A stretch of DNA of 64,000 bases from Panonychus citri (lineage: Eukaryota > Arthropoda > Arachnida > Trombidiformes > Tetranychidae), in the NCBI RefSeq assembly GCF_014898815.1, contig NW_026515500.1:62001-126000 (forward strand), read 5' to 3'. This document shows positions 1-15,300 of the stretch, piece after piece; positions within the stretch are counted from its first letter, which is position 1; each line of letters starts with the position of its first letter. Made by a program: the position numbers and the translations under genes. The notes under the pieces are model-generated. The model was not told the DNA's origin. It did not search any database and was given only the letters and a program-made list of their open reading frames with translations.

Positions 1-1910
1 AGATTTACCATCCACTTAATTTTGTAAATTTTATTTCTCTCTCTCTTCCCAAATGATACATACATTTCATTAGTCTATTTATTATGTTAGCCATTTTTTT
101 ACCTTCTTTGTGAATATAATGCTCACCCACCATCACCACCACCACCACACCACCAGCTACGTCTCCACCTCTTTACTAATTTAACCTAAATGCACCATAT
201 GAATGGTTTATGACAATCAAGGAAACATATACGAAAACAAGAGTAAAACAATTAACTAATCACCTTTGAAAACAACGACTAATTCATAATGCAACTATTG
301 GATTGTTGTTATTGTTTCAATTACAAGGAATCACAATGACAGGAAATAAAAGTGTTACCATGATAATAATTCATGATAAACTGTGAAAAACTTATCCCAT
401 TGGTGATACATTATCATTATAACCATTGAACAACAATAATAATGATAATGTTGTAATAATGATCAATAATCAATAATATCAATTGACTTAATCACTTGTT
501 GTTATTACCATTATCATTATTATTAATATATGAGACACAGAAAACTGAATGCTCTTGTTAAGGGTTAAATGTTGATTTATTAATTGTGATAAACTTTTCT
601 CAATGTTTTTAATAAGTTTTTTTTTTACTGTTGATAGAAAAGTTTATATTACAATTAAATGATTTATGGATGAATCAAAATTTCCAATCGATTATTAATA
701 TTTCAATCACATTTAAACTGAGCTTATTCATTGGTAAATCAATGAGATCAGATAAATTGATTACAATTAACGATGGAAAACAATCAAAGTAACATTAATA
801 ATAATGGGAAAAAGTTTACAAACAAAATTAAAGTTTCATAAGGAATCAACTTAAAAACAAAAAGATAAACGATTAATAATAACAATTAATTATTAATATT
901 GATTTTTAAATTTATCATCAAAATCGTGAGATAATTAATCAACTAATTGTAATCAGTAATGATCAAGGGCAAGGGTAATGCTATTAATGAATTATCATTT
1001 GATTTCTTGTAAGTTAATTAATTGATTTTTTCCCATTGTCAAAATTGATTGTTTACTTACCAGGGAGTAAAAGATTTAATTTGATTACAATAATAATAAT
1101 AGTTTGATTATTTAGTGGCAATTTACTGGTTATAATTAATCATTTAAAATCAATTGTAAACAATGAAAAATCAATATCAATTGTTGTCAATAAATGTCGA
1201 TGATCAATTATAATAATAACTAACCAACTGATTAAACTAATAACAGTTTACAATAATCAAGTAAACATCATTATCTATTAATAGTATTAATATTATGTTT
1301 GATTGACCTTAAATTGTTATTAGTTCAACGATAATAAATTAAATGAATCAGCTGATAATGATTACATTTAGTATATTCATTCATATACACTGTAAATGTT
1401 TAATGATTTCAGGTAAAAATGACATTTCGACAAATACAAAATGTTACCTTTAGATTCAAGGTCAATACAATCATTTATTATTGTCAAAGTTGATGGTATT
1501 GTAGCTATACATATTAACATTGATTGTTAAAATCTAATGAACAATTGAGACGCAACGTTATAAGGGGTTCGATTGTATTAATAATAATAATAATATGAAT
1601 GATTGAATCAATGGGGATGAGAATCAGGATGAAAGTAATGAAAGAATTGAAAAGACCCATGAAAATAATCACAAGTCAAGTACACAAGCATTAATAATGA
1701 TAATCATATTAACTCGTTAACTGTTCCCAATGAAAAGTAATGTTAACAAATACATTTATTATCCAATGGTAGTAAGAGTGAACCTTTTTTTTTTGTTCTC
1801 GTCGATTCATTCACTTTCTCCGTGGGTGTATTATCATTAGATTCAAGGTATTACATAGACATGGAAGCAAATTACACACAATTGCTACTAACAAGTAGTC
1901 AGTCTATGAG

Positions 1911-1951
1911 TGTTGTTGTTGTTGTTGTTGTTTCTCTCTCTCTCTCTCTCT
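1911..1951. repeat. compound microsatellite (GTT)n-(TC)n
   Basis: About seven GTT units run directly into about nine TC units, a compound simple repeat in non-coding DNA. Confidence 0.95.
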
Positions 1952-3835
1952 TTACATTTGACAAAAGTAAATCCATTGGAAGGTAAAAAAAGAAAATGAG
2001 AAAAGCAGATTATTCTGATAGAATCATTGGAATGGTAATATTGTATTACAATGGATTCTTTTCGGTGACTTCTGTAAACTCAGCAGAAAATGTCATCTCT
2101 CCTCCAATCTGTCAATGAGAATGCTGTTCAATGTTCATGAGATGCAAAATAAATGATCGTTTATATTGCATCAAGTTTTACTCTGATTTTTTCTTCTTCT
2201 ACTCTCGAACTTTGTTTATTTATGATAATTTGTTTAACAACAACAAAGAGAAAAAAGTTCAATGATCGACTGATGAGAGTTCGTGATGAAAAGAGAGAGA
2301 GAGAGAGGGAGAGAAAAAAAAGTTTGGGAGTAAAAATTTAGTTATCTGAAGAAAATATTATCACTATTCTTTCATCATGTCAGATTATATGATGGAATCA
2401 GATTATTTTCAGAAAAATTTTCCTTCCAATTCTAAAACTTAAATACAATTTATTTATTTGTCTCTCTATTTCATTGAAGAGCCTGCTGAATCCTCCATGA
2501 TCTCAGCTATCTGCTAGTTTATTTAAGCCTTGATCATTATCGATATTGAATTTAAGGTTACATTGTAATCATTTGATAACAGTTCATGTTCACCTTGTAG
2601 TATTTATTAACACTTTAAGCTTTACAGGGTATCTTCATTGTTCACAATTGTAAAGGGTCAATTGTAATTGCAATTGTTTCTCCTAAAGTCCAAAGAGTTT
2701 GGATAGACTTTTGATTTTAATTATTCTTTAGCTTGATTCATGTTCATGTAGTATTTTCATTTGTTAGCTTGTGATCCTATTCTTATAATCAAGTAAACTG
2801 AATTAAATTTTAGGTTAATGGTTAATTTATTATTAATGAGTTGATTAACTTTGAACAATAACTAAATGAAAAGATGATCAAGCTAATGTTAATTATTGTA
2901 GAAAATGAATTTCGCTAGATGATGAAAAATATTATAATTCTGAGTTTGATGATCAGTATAATCAATTTAAATTGATAAACAACAGTTAACTTTGAGCATT
3001 ATCAATAATATTAATGATAATTTTTGATTATCCTTCATCGTGTAACCTAAATTATTATCATTATCTTTGATTACTATTAACCCTTTTTCATTTTTAGGGA
3101 TTTTTTAACTTCTTTTTTTCCATTAACATTTCACTTTCATGATTCTTATGATTATGAACATTTCCCTTTGCACCAGAGATCATCATGTAATAGTATGTAA
3201 CAACGGTAGTGTTGGTTACTTTTGGTAGAGATGAAGGTGATGGTGTAGGTACATGAAAGATTGAAGATGATGTAACAATAACTTGAGAATGTAGGATAGA
3301 ATTCATAATGATAACATGAGAAAATTATGAAAGTAGGAAGAAAACCATGATGATTATGACGAGAGAAAAAGAAGAAGAGAGGAAGAGAAAAAACAAACAC
3401 TCTATCGTTATTTCATATATATAAGAAAGAAGATCTTCTATCGAGTTCTAACCTCCAACTTCATCTTTATTTTCATCTTTCACTCTCTTCATCTTCTTGG
3501 GTTGGAATAGTGTGTCTCTCCATTAGAAGATAATGCATTATATTGGTTTGATACATGCTTTTAAACGGAACCCAACCGAGAAGATGTGGAGAAGGATGAG
3601 GATTGAGATGATGATAAGATGGGTAAGAGATGTAATAATTTCCAAGGCAAATCTAATTTAGACTCTATGCAAAGCTCTCTCTCTCTCTCTCTCCTTTTAC
3701 ACTTTTGCTCTTTTATTAATATTATCATTATATTATTTTATTCTGTATTATTATCAGCCCAAAAATACTGATCGTATTTAATATTGATTGTGTGCTTTGT
3801 GTTTGATTATAAATGAGCTAAAGATATCAAATAGT

Positions 3836-3863
3836 TGATGATGATGATGATGATGATGATGAT
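3836..3863. repeat. (GAT)n microsatellite
   Basis: Near-perfect GAT/ATG trinucleotide run of about nine units. The reverse-phase motif (CAT)n recurs at about 4119-4145. Confidence 0.95.
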
Positions 3864-5900
3864 ACAGCCAATTGGGACTAAACAAAAGGGGCGAGGGTGG
3901 GAGTTGAGGAGGAAATGGGAATTATGGGTTAGTCTAGTTGGACGCGAGGGATAAAGTTTTTATTACAATTTTAGCTCCTCACTCGAAGAAGAGAGAGAAT
4001 GAGAGATATACAGAAAAGCTCTGGGGATAGTAGAGGGAGAGGGTAGATTAACAATATAAATGAACTATTGATGGGTAGACAAAGAGACAAGGTAAAAGGC
4101 AAAGCGAAGACATCCAACCATCATCATCATCATCATCATCATCATAAGGAACATCAAACTCACGCTAATGAAACATTTAATGTTTTCCTTGAGGGCATAA
4201 AGATAACGATAAGAAACGTAATCACATGAGGATTTAGTTTTGCTCATACAAACTGAAAACTTGAACAAAAGTAACTCACAATTGACCCAACAAACAATCA
4301 TGTTTTGATACCCATCATCCCTTACGGTTTGATTACTTTCAAATACTCCTCATGGATGTTTAAAAAAAACACTCAACTAGTAACAAAAATTTAAATATAT
4401 TCTAATGAATAATTTTTCTTTCTCACAATAATTCACAAATTTCCATGTGTAAAAAATAAAATGTCTATGACATTGAGCACAAAACATTATGAAGAAGCCA
4501 ATTAACTTACTATTACCATTATACATAACATATTAACATAGACATTTGAATATTTTTTGTTACAGGGAAAACCGTTAATGATGATTAAAGAGTAATTTAA
4601 AATGTAATAAATGATTAAATACTGCAAATGATTAACCTAAATATCATTCACATTGATAATGATATTGATTATGAGTATCTGTTAAAGAAAATGTTAACAT
4701 GTTTCAATGACAATTTTCATAATGAATGGAAGAAAAATGTATAAAAAAAATCCATAGACTCTCATTGATTGTGACAAAACAATGGGCTATACGATAACAA
4801 GTAGATGTACCCACTTGACAATTTTTATATATCACAACATTATCATTGATTAAACTAAATGTTACAATCAAATTACGTAATTGATTATCATAATACTCAC
4901 AGAGTATTGGGAAGGGAGAGACTGAGAGATTTTTAGTTGAAAATCTGAATTTGTGTAAGTCTGATCAATGGAAACTCAGTCAATCACATTGTCGCCTCTT
5001 TAATCAATTTAAAATTTTGATGGATTACATTTAGTCCAGTGTAATAATAATCACCGATGTTTAATATAAATAATGATGAGGGGAAAAGCCTCAATGCTAC
5101 AGCCTAAGAGAGAGCGAATCATCAATGTCGATATTCAATATAATATATCAGCAACAATGTTCCAATATACATAATATTGTATTCGAGTAGAAAATTGAAA
5201 CATTTTTTCTACGGATTTTGTCCTTTTTTTTTGTTCTATTTGCATTTTAGTTGATATTCTGTAGTCAAGGTTGTTGTTTATTATCATTATCCTCCTTTTC
5301 CTATGGCTACTCCTCCCTCACATCCTTCCAGCCGATTCTGTTGGACTTTATCAGATAAACATTATTATCCAAGATTTTACCATTGGATAAGCAAACCAAG
5401 GTTAAGGGCAGTTATCACTAGATAATCATACTGATGGACTTTAGAATTTATTACCATCATCATCAATGGGTGAGTCTTGATTAGTAAAATGAGTCATAAT
5501 TTTTACTATGTACTATTATTATCATTGTTATGATTTTTGTATCCTTGGTGTTTCTGTATTATAATTTGATAAATTGAACATTATTATTAGTCAAGTTGAT
5601 ATTTAAAAGGTTATTATATTGATTGGTCTTGAATTTAGGCAGTAAATTAACTAATCAACTCATCAAAAGTTGGATAAGTTTTTGTTTTCCTCTCGAAAAC
5701 TTTTTTTTATTTCTCGATTATCATCATTTACTTTATATATTGATTATCTGAGGGTTGATCTTTTGATTGTGATAACAATCAACAAAACAATAACTTGGAG
5801 TGATTAACGTAAACAAGTAATCAAAATAAACAATTAAATACTCTGATGAGTTAATTAAAAGCCTCGTTAATTTAGACTCTTCTTGCATTATAAATGCGAT

Positions 5901-5921
5901 TCTCTCTCTCTCTCTCTCTCT
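5901..5921. repeat. (TC)n microsatellite
   Basis: Perfect TC run of about ten units, with no gene nearby. Confidence 0.95.
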
Positions 5922-7421
5922 ATTTGGTTTATTCACATTTTTCCTATCAAATCTAATATATTTTTCTTAATTAATTAAACTACTTTTATCTTCTCTTCTT
6001 CAGAATCCTCAGAATCCTCATCTTATTAATATCAACTAAGCTTCCATCTGAAAATTCAATTTGATTTTCTCACAACTTTTCTTTCTTGTATCATTTTCTT
6101 ATACCACTTGAACACTCAGTTCAATTTCACCATGATCATTATCAAGTGATACTTCAAGTTATTATTATCCATTTTTTTCTGTTAATATTTCAACAATATC
6201 GCTTCAAGTGTACATATTAAAGCTTTTTTTCTGCCCTCCTTTAAGATCTAAATCTTGAATCTTACAGATTTTCATCCAATCTTCATGGAGAAAGTAATAA
6301 TAATCAACCATAATAGAAATATAATGATCATGATGATAAAGGTGGCGGAGGTAAAGGAAGGTGAACAATTTGGCCCTTGGTTAACCAGCGGAAACATTGA
6401 ACATTGTAACAATCAAATTTCAATTCAGAGACTCATTGTGTTCATATATAAAAGATCAGAAGCCTCATGTATAATACAGGGAACACAATCTACTTTACCT
6501 TAAATCCCATTCAAACAAATTACTTTGTAACTATTATTGGCCATATATATGTATCTCCAATAGCCACAATAGTTTTATTATTCGAGCTAATTGTTAATAT
6601 CATTAGTGACATAATTTATAACATATTCAAGAGGACAAATGTGTTGAAATATATTAATTCAAAATAAATATTGCATATATTTTATTATGAAATATTAATC
6701 AAACCATGATGATGATTTCTAATGATAATTTTTTCAAAAAATAAATCTCAATATATTCACATTGAAAAGTATTAATATTTCAATATCAAATGAACAGAGA
6801 CCACAAATTTACATATGAAACTTTTTATTTAATTAAACTAATCTTATGAACCACAATTAACTTTAGGTTAACCTTTAAATAGGGATAAACTTACAAGGAT
6901 TAATATACATAAGTATTAATCAACTTTCATCAAGTGCATATGATAATAAGTCTACATCCCAAATGAATATCGGAAATATGTATTTACATGAATATATCCG
7001 GAAATGGTTGGTTTTCCTTGAGGATAAATGATCATTATTTCACAATAGAGAGAGAGTAAAAAACAAAGTGACCATGATAATGATACCAAAGTGTTAGCAT
7101 ATGCTAATGATTTCGCAATTGTTGGTAATGGTCAACTGATTAGGATGTGTGCACATCCATAAGTTTGATGGTCAATAGTATTTACAGTAGATAATTGTAA
7201 TTAAATTGTCCAATTGTTGTCCATTCATTTAATATGCTTACGCTATTATTATGATTATCATCATTCTTATATTAAATTACTGATTATTACTATTATTTAC
7301 CATATACAACTCGAGTAAATTCAATATTTATATTATTTATATTGTATCTGTTTCTTTCAACGAAAACCCTTAATGAATTACAATTGAATCAACTGTTAAT
7401 TAAATATAAACCAGAATAGAT

Positions 7422-7444
7422 CCACACACACACACACACACACA
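7422..7444. repeat. (CA)n microsatellite
   Basis: Perfect CA dinucleotide run of about eleven units, the only long CA tract noticed in a window dominated by GA/TC tracts. Confidence 0.95.
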
Positions 7445-10400
7445 TAGTATTATCATTGTAATCACATTTTTACCAGAGAAAAAAATTATCTTCATCATAA
7501 TCATCATTTGTATCACATGATTAGGATGTAGTTTATTACTTATTGGGATGAAACAATAATCATTTGTATTCACATTGACAATCTAATTGTTTTCCCTGGT
7601 CAAGTAGTCAGAGAGTGAGAGAGAGAGAGAGAGAGATGATGATGGTCAACAATATCATCTATTATAATTCTGATGCTGTTGTCTCATTAATTTTTTTCCA
7701 TGATACTTATTATTGTAATGGTTCAATTGCCTACAGGGGTAATTGTCTTTATCATCTAATTAAAGTTGTTATTAGTTATAATTTAATCAATTCAATCGAT
7801 CAATTATTCATCAAGAACAATCAACTGATTCAACAATTTGTAATATATTTTATTGTCTCAATGAAAAACTTAATAAATGAAATTTTTTTTCTCTCTAAAC
7901 TAATAATGAATATACTTAAATTGTTGACTATTAATTTTGTTTTCATCCTTAATCATATTGTTCATGGTAAGGAAACACTAGCGGCGGAAATTGAATTAAT
8001 TTAATTTTCATTGATAAATTGCCAACATGTTAATGTTTATATTTATATATTTGTACTAAATAAATTAATTTGAAGATGATGATTATTAATATTGATCTAA
8101 TATGTAAAATTTTAATACAAAGTGAGTATTCAAATGTATTCATATATATATATGAACATTTAGATCGTACCATTAATATAATCAAAAGGTTATGATTAAA
8201 ATTCAAGCAACAATCTTGATTTGATTTAACATTTAATTCATATGCAATCTCATTTCAAGCCAATAAAATGAATCAATTAAACTAATTGCTATGGTTTGAT
8301 TGCCTGGTAAGATTAATTGTTTTTCATGAATGATTTTCAACTTTTCAACTAATCAATAAAGTTAATGAAAATGAATTAACATGATATTGCAGATTCACAG
8401 TTAATTTGACAGTTAAAAGTTGGATAAGAAAAGCAAATCAAACAATAATGTTAAGTTAATTTCTCCTCTAGATTGAGGAAACAATTAAATGTCAAGCCCG
8501 TGAAAGTGGATTATCATTTGTAAAGTATTAAATACATTAAATCACGAGGCAAATGATTAAAAGGCCGAAAAAACAATCAATAAGGTTATCAGTATGTGTG
8601 TAAAAAGTGTAATGATTATATTGTAATCAGCAGTAACAAACAACACGAATGACAATCCATTTAATAGTTACTATTGGGGAACTCTGAATATCCATCATTA
8701 TCAGTTCATCATCACCACCACTCTTACACTCACTATTTAGCATCCTCATCCTCATCCTCATCCTCCTCTTCAACAGCCTTGTTGTTTTTTCATCTTTTTG
8801 TCAAATCATTTGTCTTACGATGTTTTCACGCTCCTCTGATCCCTCATGGTTTTTTTCTGATCCGATGATCCGTTGATTACTCATATATACTATTGTTATT
8901 TTTTTCTTTTCCTCCTCTTATCTTCATATATCGACTCATCCCAAGCTCATCATCATTCTTATCATCATCTTTTTCTCTTTCGTTTTTCCCTCTATTCTCA
9001 TCATTTCTTGTTGATTATTTGATTCGTATTTTGTATTTCATCGAGTTAAACCTTTCCTTCCTCATCATCCTCCTTCATCCTTTTATCTTCTTACTGTGGT
9101 TACCTTTGGGTTGTTACTTTCTCTCCCTTTCTCATCTTCGACATCATTTCCTCTTCTTCTTCTTCTTCTTCTTCTTCTCAATCATCTTCCACCTCTCTAT
9201 CAATCTATCTTTGGTTTCTTCTTGAAGGTAAAAATGGATAAACATTTTTCTCCTAATGGATTAAGGCTTTAATGCTTATTATTATGTCAAGTAAACATCT
9301 TCATCCTCATCAACCAAGTAGCTCTAATGGTCAAATCGTATGATTTGACTAAAAGATTTCAGAGTTTCTCCCAATTAACAAATAATCGTCCAATTATGAT
9401 TTCCCCTTTCATCTGTTTGTCTCATCTCTCATCATTATCAACCCTTAACCATCAACCAATAAGACCAAAATGTCATCATACAAAATCTATTGTTCAAACA
9501 AGATGAAAACAGGATAACGGTAAAAGGGCAAAGGACAGAATCCACCTTATCTTTTCTGGACATTCAATTGTATCATTCGATCAACTGGCCAAATGTCAAT
9601 CTATCCTTTTTATCCCATCATCATTCACTTTCTCAGCATCATCCTCATCCTTTATCTTTACGACAATTAACAATGCTCAACAATACCTTGTTAGTTAATC
9701 ACATTAGGCACAAGAACTAACAAGCAACTTTTATCCAAATTGAGTCTCAACAAACAGAATGAAGAAAAGAGAGAAAGATGAAAACAATATAAATAATTCA
9801 TCAAATTTAATTACAATTAAGAAGCCATGAAATTACAATTGATACATGTATTCATCCTGGTTCATCCTTTATAAAAATGAGCTTTGAAATGTGACACAAT
9901 CATAATTAGATGAAACTTTGAACAACTGAAAAAACGTCAATAATTAATTATCCATGTTAATTGAACCAATTATTATACAATTAGTAGTGTAAACACAAAC
10001 AATATAACAATTAAAAGCAATTAATAATTAAGATTTACTATGGAAAATACTTATCACTTTTAAAATAGAGACTAAAATGAGAAGATGAAAATGTTAATAT
10101 TAATGAAGAGATAATTTTTGCTTTTTGTATCTATGGATTAAAAAAGTGATTAATTAACTTTTGATTTAACTTGAAGCTTTTAAAAAACTTTATTCTGTTA
10201 ATTATCACATCGGACTAACCCAATTAAATGCTTGTTAATGTCCATAAGTGTATATATTAGGAGTAACACACAATTAGCATACTTTGTTAGTAGGGATGAG
10301 ATTTTAAATTAACAGCAATTAACTATTATCATGATGATCAGAGTATTAGAAAAGGTTGAAAATTTATTAATAATTAATAGAGAAAATTTTTCCTCATAAT

Positions 10401-12330
10401 TATTGAATTACCATAATAATTGAACTAATCAATCACAATTAATATTGTTCCATGAAAACTATACATATGAATGACAGATGAATTCATATTCCAATTCATG
10501 ATTTCTCATCATTCTCATTTTTTTTTTAATATCTTGATTATCATTCTTATTCTTGAAAAGTAAAAATGTCACCATTGTCATTATTTTCTGTTCTATTGAA
10601 AAAAAGAAGAAGAAAATTCTCAAATGTCTAAAAAAATGAATATAATATTCTAGATAAACAATATTCATAGATAATGATAAAATTTTGGTTCATTCACCAT
10701 GAGGAAATGTTTCAAATTCATTCATTCACTGAATTCATTAACATGGATCTTCTTGAAAAGTTATAACCGAAAAATATCAACAGAGATAATATTTGATAAC
10801 TTTTGAATTTTTCAGCTAAAATCTCATGAAACATGAGGAACATAACAACAACTATCATTAAGGAATAAGATTTAAAAGAAAAGGACAATTTTCAAAGTAT
10901 AGATCATTATATTTTCGAGTTAAGTTTTTAATAGAGAAACTTTTTCGAAAAAGTTTCGAATTGGATTATCTGGTTAAATAAGATAGAGATTGAACAGTTT
11001 GAGAAAAAAGTAATTCTCACAAGAAACTTATGATGGTTGGTGCATTATTATAAATTAAATCTCGATAAATTATCTAGAATTTTGATTCATTAATCAAAAT
11101 GATAGCAGGAAATTTGCCATGTTCACAATTTTTCATCTACGATTTTCTGTTAGACGAGATAAAATTGATACCAATTGTCATTTCATAGTCTCTCTTTTGG
11201 ATAGAATCTCAATCAATTGTCATGACCATCTTGGTCTGATTGTGTTTCCAGTTCTGCTTCAGTTTGCATCTTTTCAAGTGGACACATGAAATCACATGAA
11301 ACTCTGGATCAACTCATTTAAAATTTTATCAAATGATCTGCATGTAAAATGCTAATAACTTGGTGAACAAAGTTCATACTCTCTCTCTTTGAAATTTCTC
11401 AATTTACTAGAGTTATTGCCTCCCTCAAGTTCATTTTCAACTCTCTTATATTATCTTCAGAATTTCATCTAGATATAAATATATAGAACCATCAATAACT
11501 CTTATTGTAAACTGAATAACCCATTACGATGAAAATTGTTTATTTCAAGTGGGAAGAAAAAAGTTTTCATTTCAAAGTATTCATTATATTTTCTATCAGT
11601 AAGATATCATCATGAGTCTGATGATTATTGTTATCTAGATGATTTTAGTTATCATGATGTTTTCTATTATCATCATCACTTATCATTGAGATGTTTTCAT
11701 TTTTTGCTCTCTCATTGACTTGAGATTCGAGCTAATAATCATCATAAATGAATTTTCATCATCAAAACCACCATTACAACTGATCAATGAACTATTTTAA
11801 GAGAAAACTAAACTGACCAGTTGTTCATTAATTGTAAAGTATTATATCGGCTGATGTTCATGTTGTTTTTAATGAATAATAAAGTTAATACAATAATGGA
11901 AATCGGTTTCTGTGAATATGAATTCATTCAATTTATCACATAAGCTTTTAGTGCTCAGAGAAAACAACTCCTTGCAAAGAGATTCAATGTTCCCGTTGAA
12001 TCGTTAATTTGATTATTCCATTGAAAAAGGATGAGATGAAAGGAAAGATAAGGAAAAGATAATATTCTGTCTTTTAATCTAATACCCAGAGTATTTTTGA
12101 TGTTACAGTTACCAGAGAAAGTCTAATAATCTCAATGAGATGATTTAGATGCTGAAGGGAAGGTTAAAGATGATTCAGATATAAAAAGTAAGTTTTTCAT
12201 TCACTCACTGAATAGATACATGAGATTCATGAATTAGTGTGAAATAAAATGAAGATGAGAAAGTTAACATCCCGATAATTGGATGAGATGACAATGAAAA
12301 ATTAGCAACATCACGGTGAGCAATTATCAA

Positions 12331-12356
12331 GAGAGAGAGAGAGAGAGAGAGAGAGA
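12331..12356. repeat. (GA)n microsatellite
   Basis: Perfect GA run of about thirteen units in non-coding DNA. Confidence 0.95.
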
Positions 12357-15300
12357 TGTTCGGAATACATGATATTCTCAGAAATGATGATGACGATGTA
12401 TCTTCATCTTCATGATAATTTGAATTCTAGTTTTCAATTTTGTTTTTTCCCTGGTTTTCCAAGTGTTTATTCAGATGCCTACAACTTGGTGTCTAAACTT
12501 TTTTCTGACTCTGTTTACTGTTTCCTTTCAACATGATGTATAAGCATGATAATTTTTTTGAATGCTAATATTTAATCAGTCACCAGACAGTTTCTTACTT
12601 GACAGTCTGAATAATAATCATGTAATAGTTATCCTGAAGATAATGGTAATAATAATAATTTAACAATCATATTAATACTTCAATGATAATGGTAATTTAA
12701 TAATAGCTTCTGTACTATCTTTAATATGGTTAATGAGATGATTATTTCTCATGAATTTGAATCATAAAAAAGTTTCTCTTTTTTCTTCATGATGAATCAG
12801 ATTACTTTGGATAGTTTTGTGTCACTCTTTTGACTACCAAATGGGTAATAGAAAGTTCTGTGGGCCATTCTGAACTTTTTCAGATATAAAAGTTAATCGT
12901 CTATTTATCCTTATGGATTAAGACTTAGATTTACATGATACTCTGAGTCTTTGGTGCTTGAAATGAAATACAAAGTAACAGGAAAGGTAATAAGATAGTT
13001 CATGTAGATAAATTGATTAACTTTGAGTCAATTTAACAAAAGGTAATTTAGTACAATTAAGATTGTTATACTGCAGAATCAATTTAAAATTCAAAGTCTA
13101 ACTTTCTGATCTAATTCTATTAAGTCTTGGCCCTTTGATTTCCCGGATTATATTCACTGAAATCAAATTAATCTACACCATTTGCGGAAATCATGTAAAC
13201 TTATCTGGAGACAAAGTTTTCCTAGGCCATAAAAGTGATCTAACAAGAAGAGTTGTAAACAAAATTAATCGAGAGCAATTCATCATGATTAAGTTCAAAA
13301 GCTCATATAATCAAAGTGAATAAATTTACGCAGTTAGCAAATCTCAGATTTTCAGTGATAATAAACAGCTTGATTGCATATAATAGTTAATTGATTTACT
13401 TTATTAATTTATTATCAATTTGATTTCTTTCTGGTCGTACCCTAAACAATCAGTATTGCGATCAATGTTGACAATTATTTTAGGATATTATCAATATTTA
13501 ATTACTATGGTCACATAAATAATCCAATAAAATTTTCATCTCATCTCATCAACATCATACAACTTTACAATATTTCAGCACAAACAAAAAGTCCCATTCA
13601 ATTAATTACAGTTATCTTGAGGCTCATTCATCATCTTCATTTGAGGCTGAGCTCAGAGACTCTCATATGACACATTTAGTTTTCATAATCTCAGATACTT
13701 ATTATTGTTACAAACTCATGTCGAAATTTAAAACCTCGGCGTTATTAATTCGTTCCGTTTCAAGTAGATAATATGTTCGGTAGAAAAGTTTTAACGAAAA
13801 CAAGAATTACAAAAATCGAAAATAAAAAAAATCTTTACTACTTATTTTCTGTTATCATCATTATTTCAAGTCGCTTTTCTTAGTTATTATTGTCGAACAA
13901 TTTTTTTTCTCTATCATTGTTTTTCATCAACTCAACTTTCATCTTCCCAGTTGAAATCAGCTTTTTTCATCATATTCCTGAGATATTTTCAAGTTTCATG
14001 AGGTTGATCATTCATGTATAAAACCAGAGGCAACGAAATTGCATTCACTTTCCAAAGATATTTCATCCGATTTTTTCTTGAGTCTTTTGCTATCATCATC
14101 ATTGTACACATTCTTATTTTTTTCTCACTGAAAAAAAAAGTTCCAAGAGATAAGTAAAAGAGCAATAGGGAAGCTTTGATGGGTCTCATGGTGACCTCAA
14201 TATTCTGGTTCAGTTTAATATATTTTAAGTAAGTTAGTTGAGTAGCAATAAAATTTCATGCAACTTAAATGAATTACATGAGAGTTGAGTCTTAAATCAG
14301 AGTAAAACAAACAAAAAGGAGGAAGAGTTGAAAGGGGAAAAGATTCAGTAAGATGAAGATAAATTGATGCGCTAACATGATGGTGATTACAGAAAAGGAC
14401 AGGAGACAAAGATGACAATGATGATCATGATGATGATGATGGTGAGATGGAAAATCAACAATGAAAAAGTTCCAAGTAAGATTGAGAACTGTGTGTGTGT
14501 TTGTGAGAGAAGAGGAAACAACAAAAGACTCGAAAGATAATGTCACATATTCAATGGTCACCAGGGAATCCAAATTTTGTTATTTTGTTTAATAAAATTC
14601 ATTCTTTTTGGACTCTGTCCAAAAATCTCATGAAATCCTTACTTTTCTCGAGTAATAAATTGTCTTTGAGTTTTCCCTCAATGGAAATAATAATATAACA
14701 GAAAATAATGATAATAATTTAGCAATTTTCCCTTTCCCCCTTCCACTCATTTCAACTCCGCCAATTCACTAGAATCAATAATTCAATCAGGATCATGATA
14801 CTTTGCTGAGCAGCTTTTAACCATCTAAAATTGATTCAATGGACAATGTTCAAGGAAGCAAAACTGGTTAACCATATCTTTAGAGCACAATAAACTTTCA
14901 ATTTCAAACGTTTATTGAATTTCGGGTTTTTCGTAAATTTTTCATTGAGAATCTTTTGGCATTCTCAGGATTGGAAATTGTAACACAGATTATCAGATCT
15001 TTTCATATGGTCAATTACAATGTATCCTCTAAGATATAATAGTAAATAATAATCAAAACTATTTAACACAATTTTCTGATCTAAAAGATTCGTTCCAGTT
15101 GATTAAAGTTTAGTTATCATGACCATGAACACATTTTCCGATAATATATAAAAGTTTATCATCTACATTAAATATTAAATTGAGCTTAGTTTATCACTTC
15201 ATCATCAAGATAATATTGAATTTATTAATAATAATGAATCACCTGAGTATTAGATTTGTAGATTATTGATTGTTAATCATGTTAATCAGTTGGAAAGCCC

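Noticed and set aside
6255..6503. Frame containing GEQFGPWLTSG, faintly like a SET/PR-domain start
   Set aside because: The similarity covers a few residues only, and the rest is low-information sequence; no second conserved block follows.
13135..13323. 62-codon frame with balanced amino acid composition
   Set aside because: It looked exon-like, but no homologous family is recognisable and no plausible neighbouring exons join to it.
2153..15000. Numerous 60-130 codon open frames (for example 7615-8004, 8893-9225, 15832-16074)
   Set aside because: They are rich in Ser/His/Phe/Arg-Glu runs from microsatellites or AT-rich drift, with no domains and no frame-consistent splice chain.
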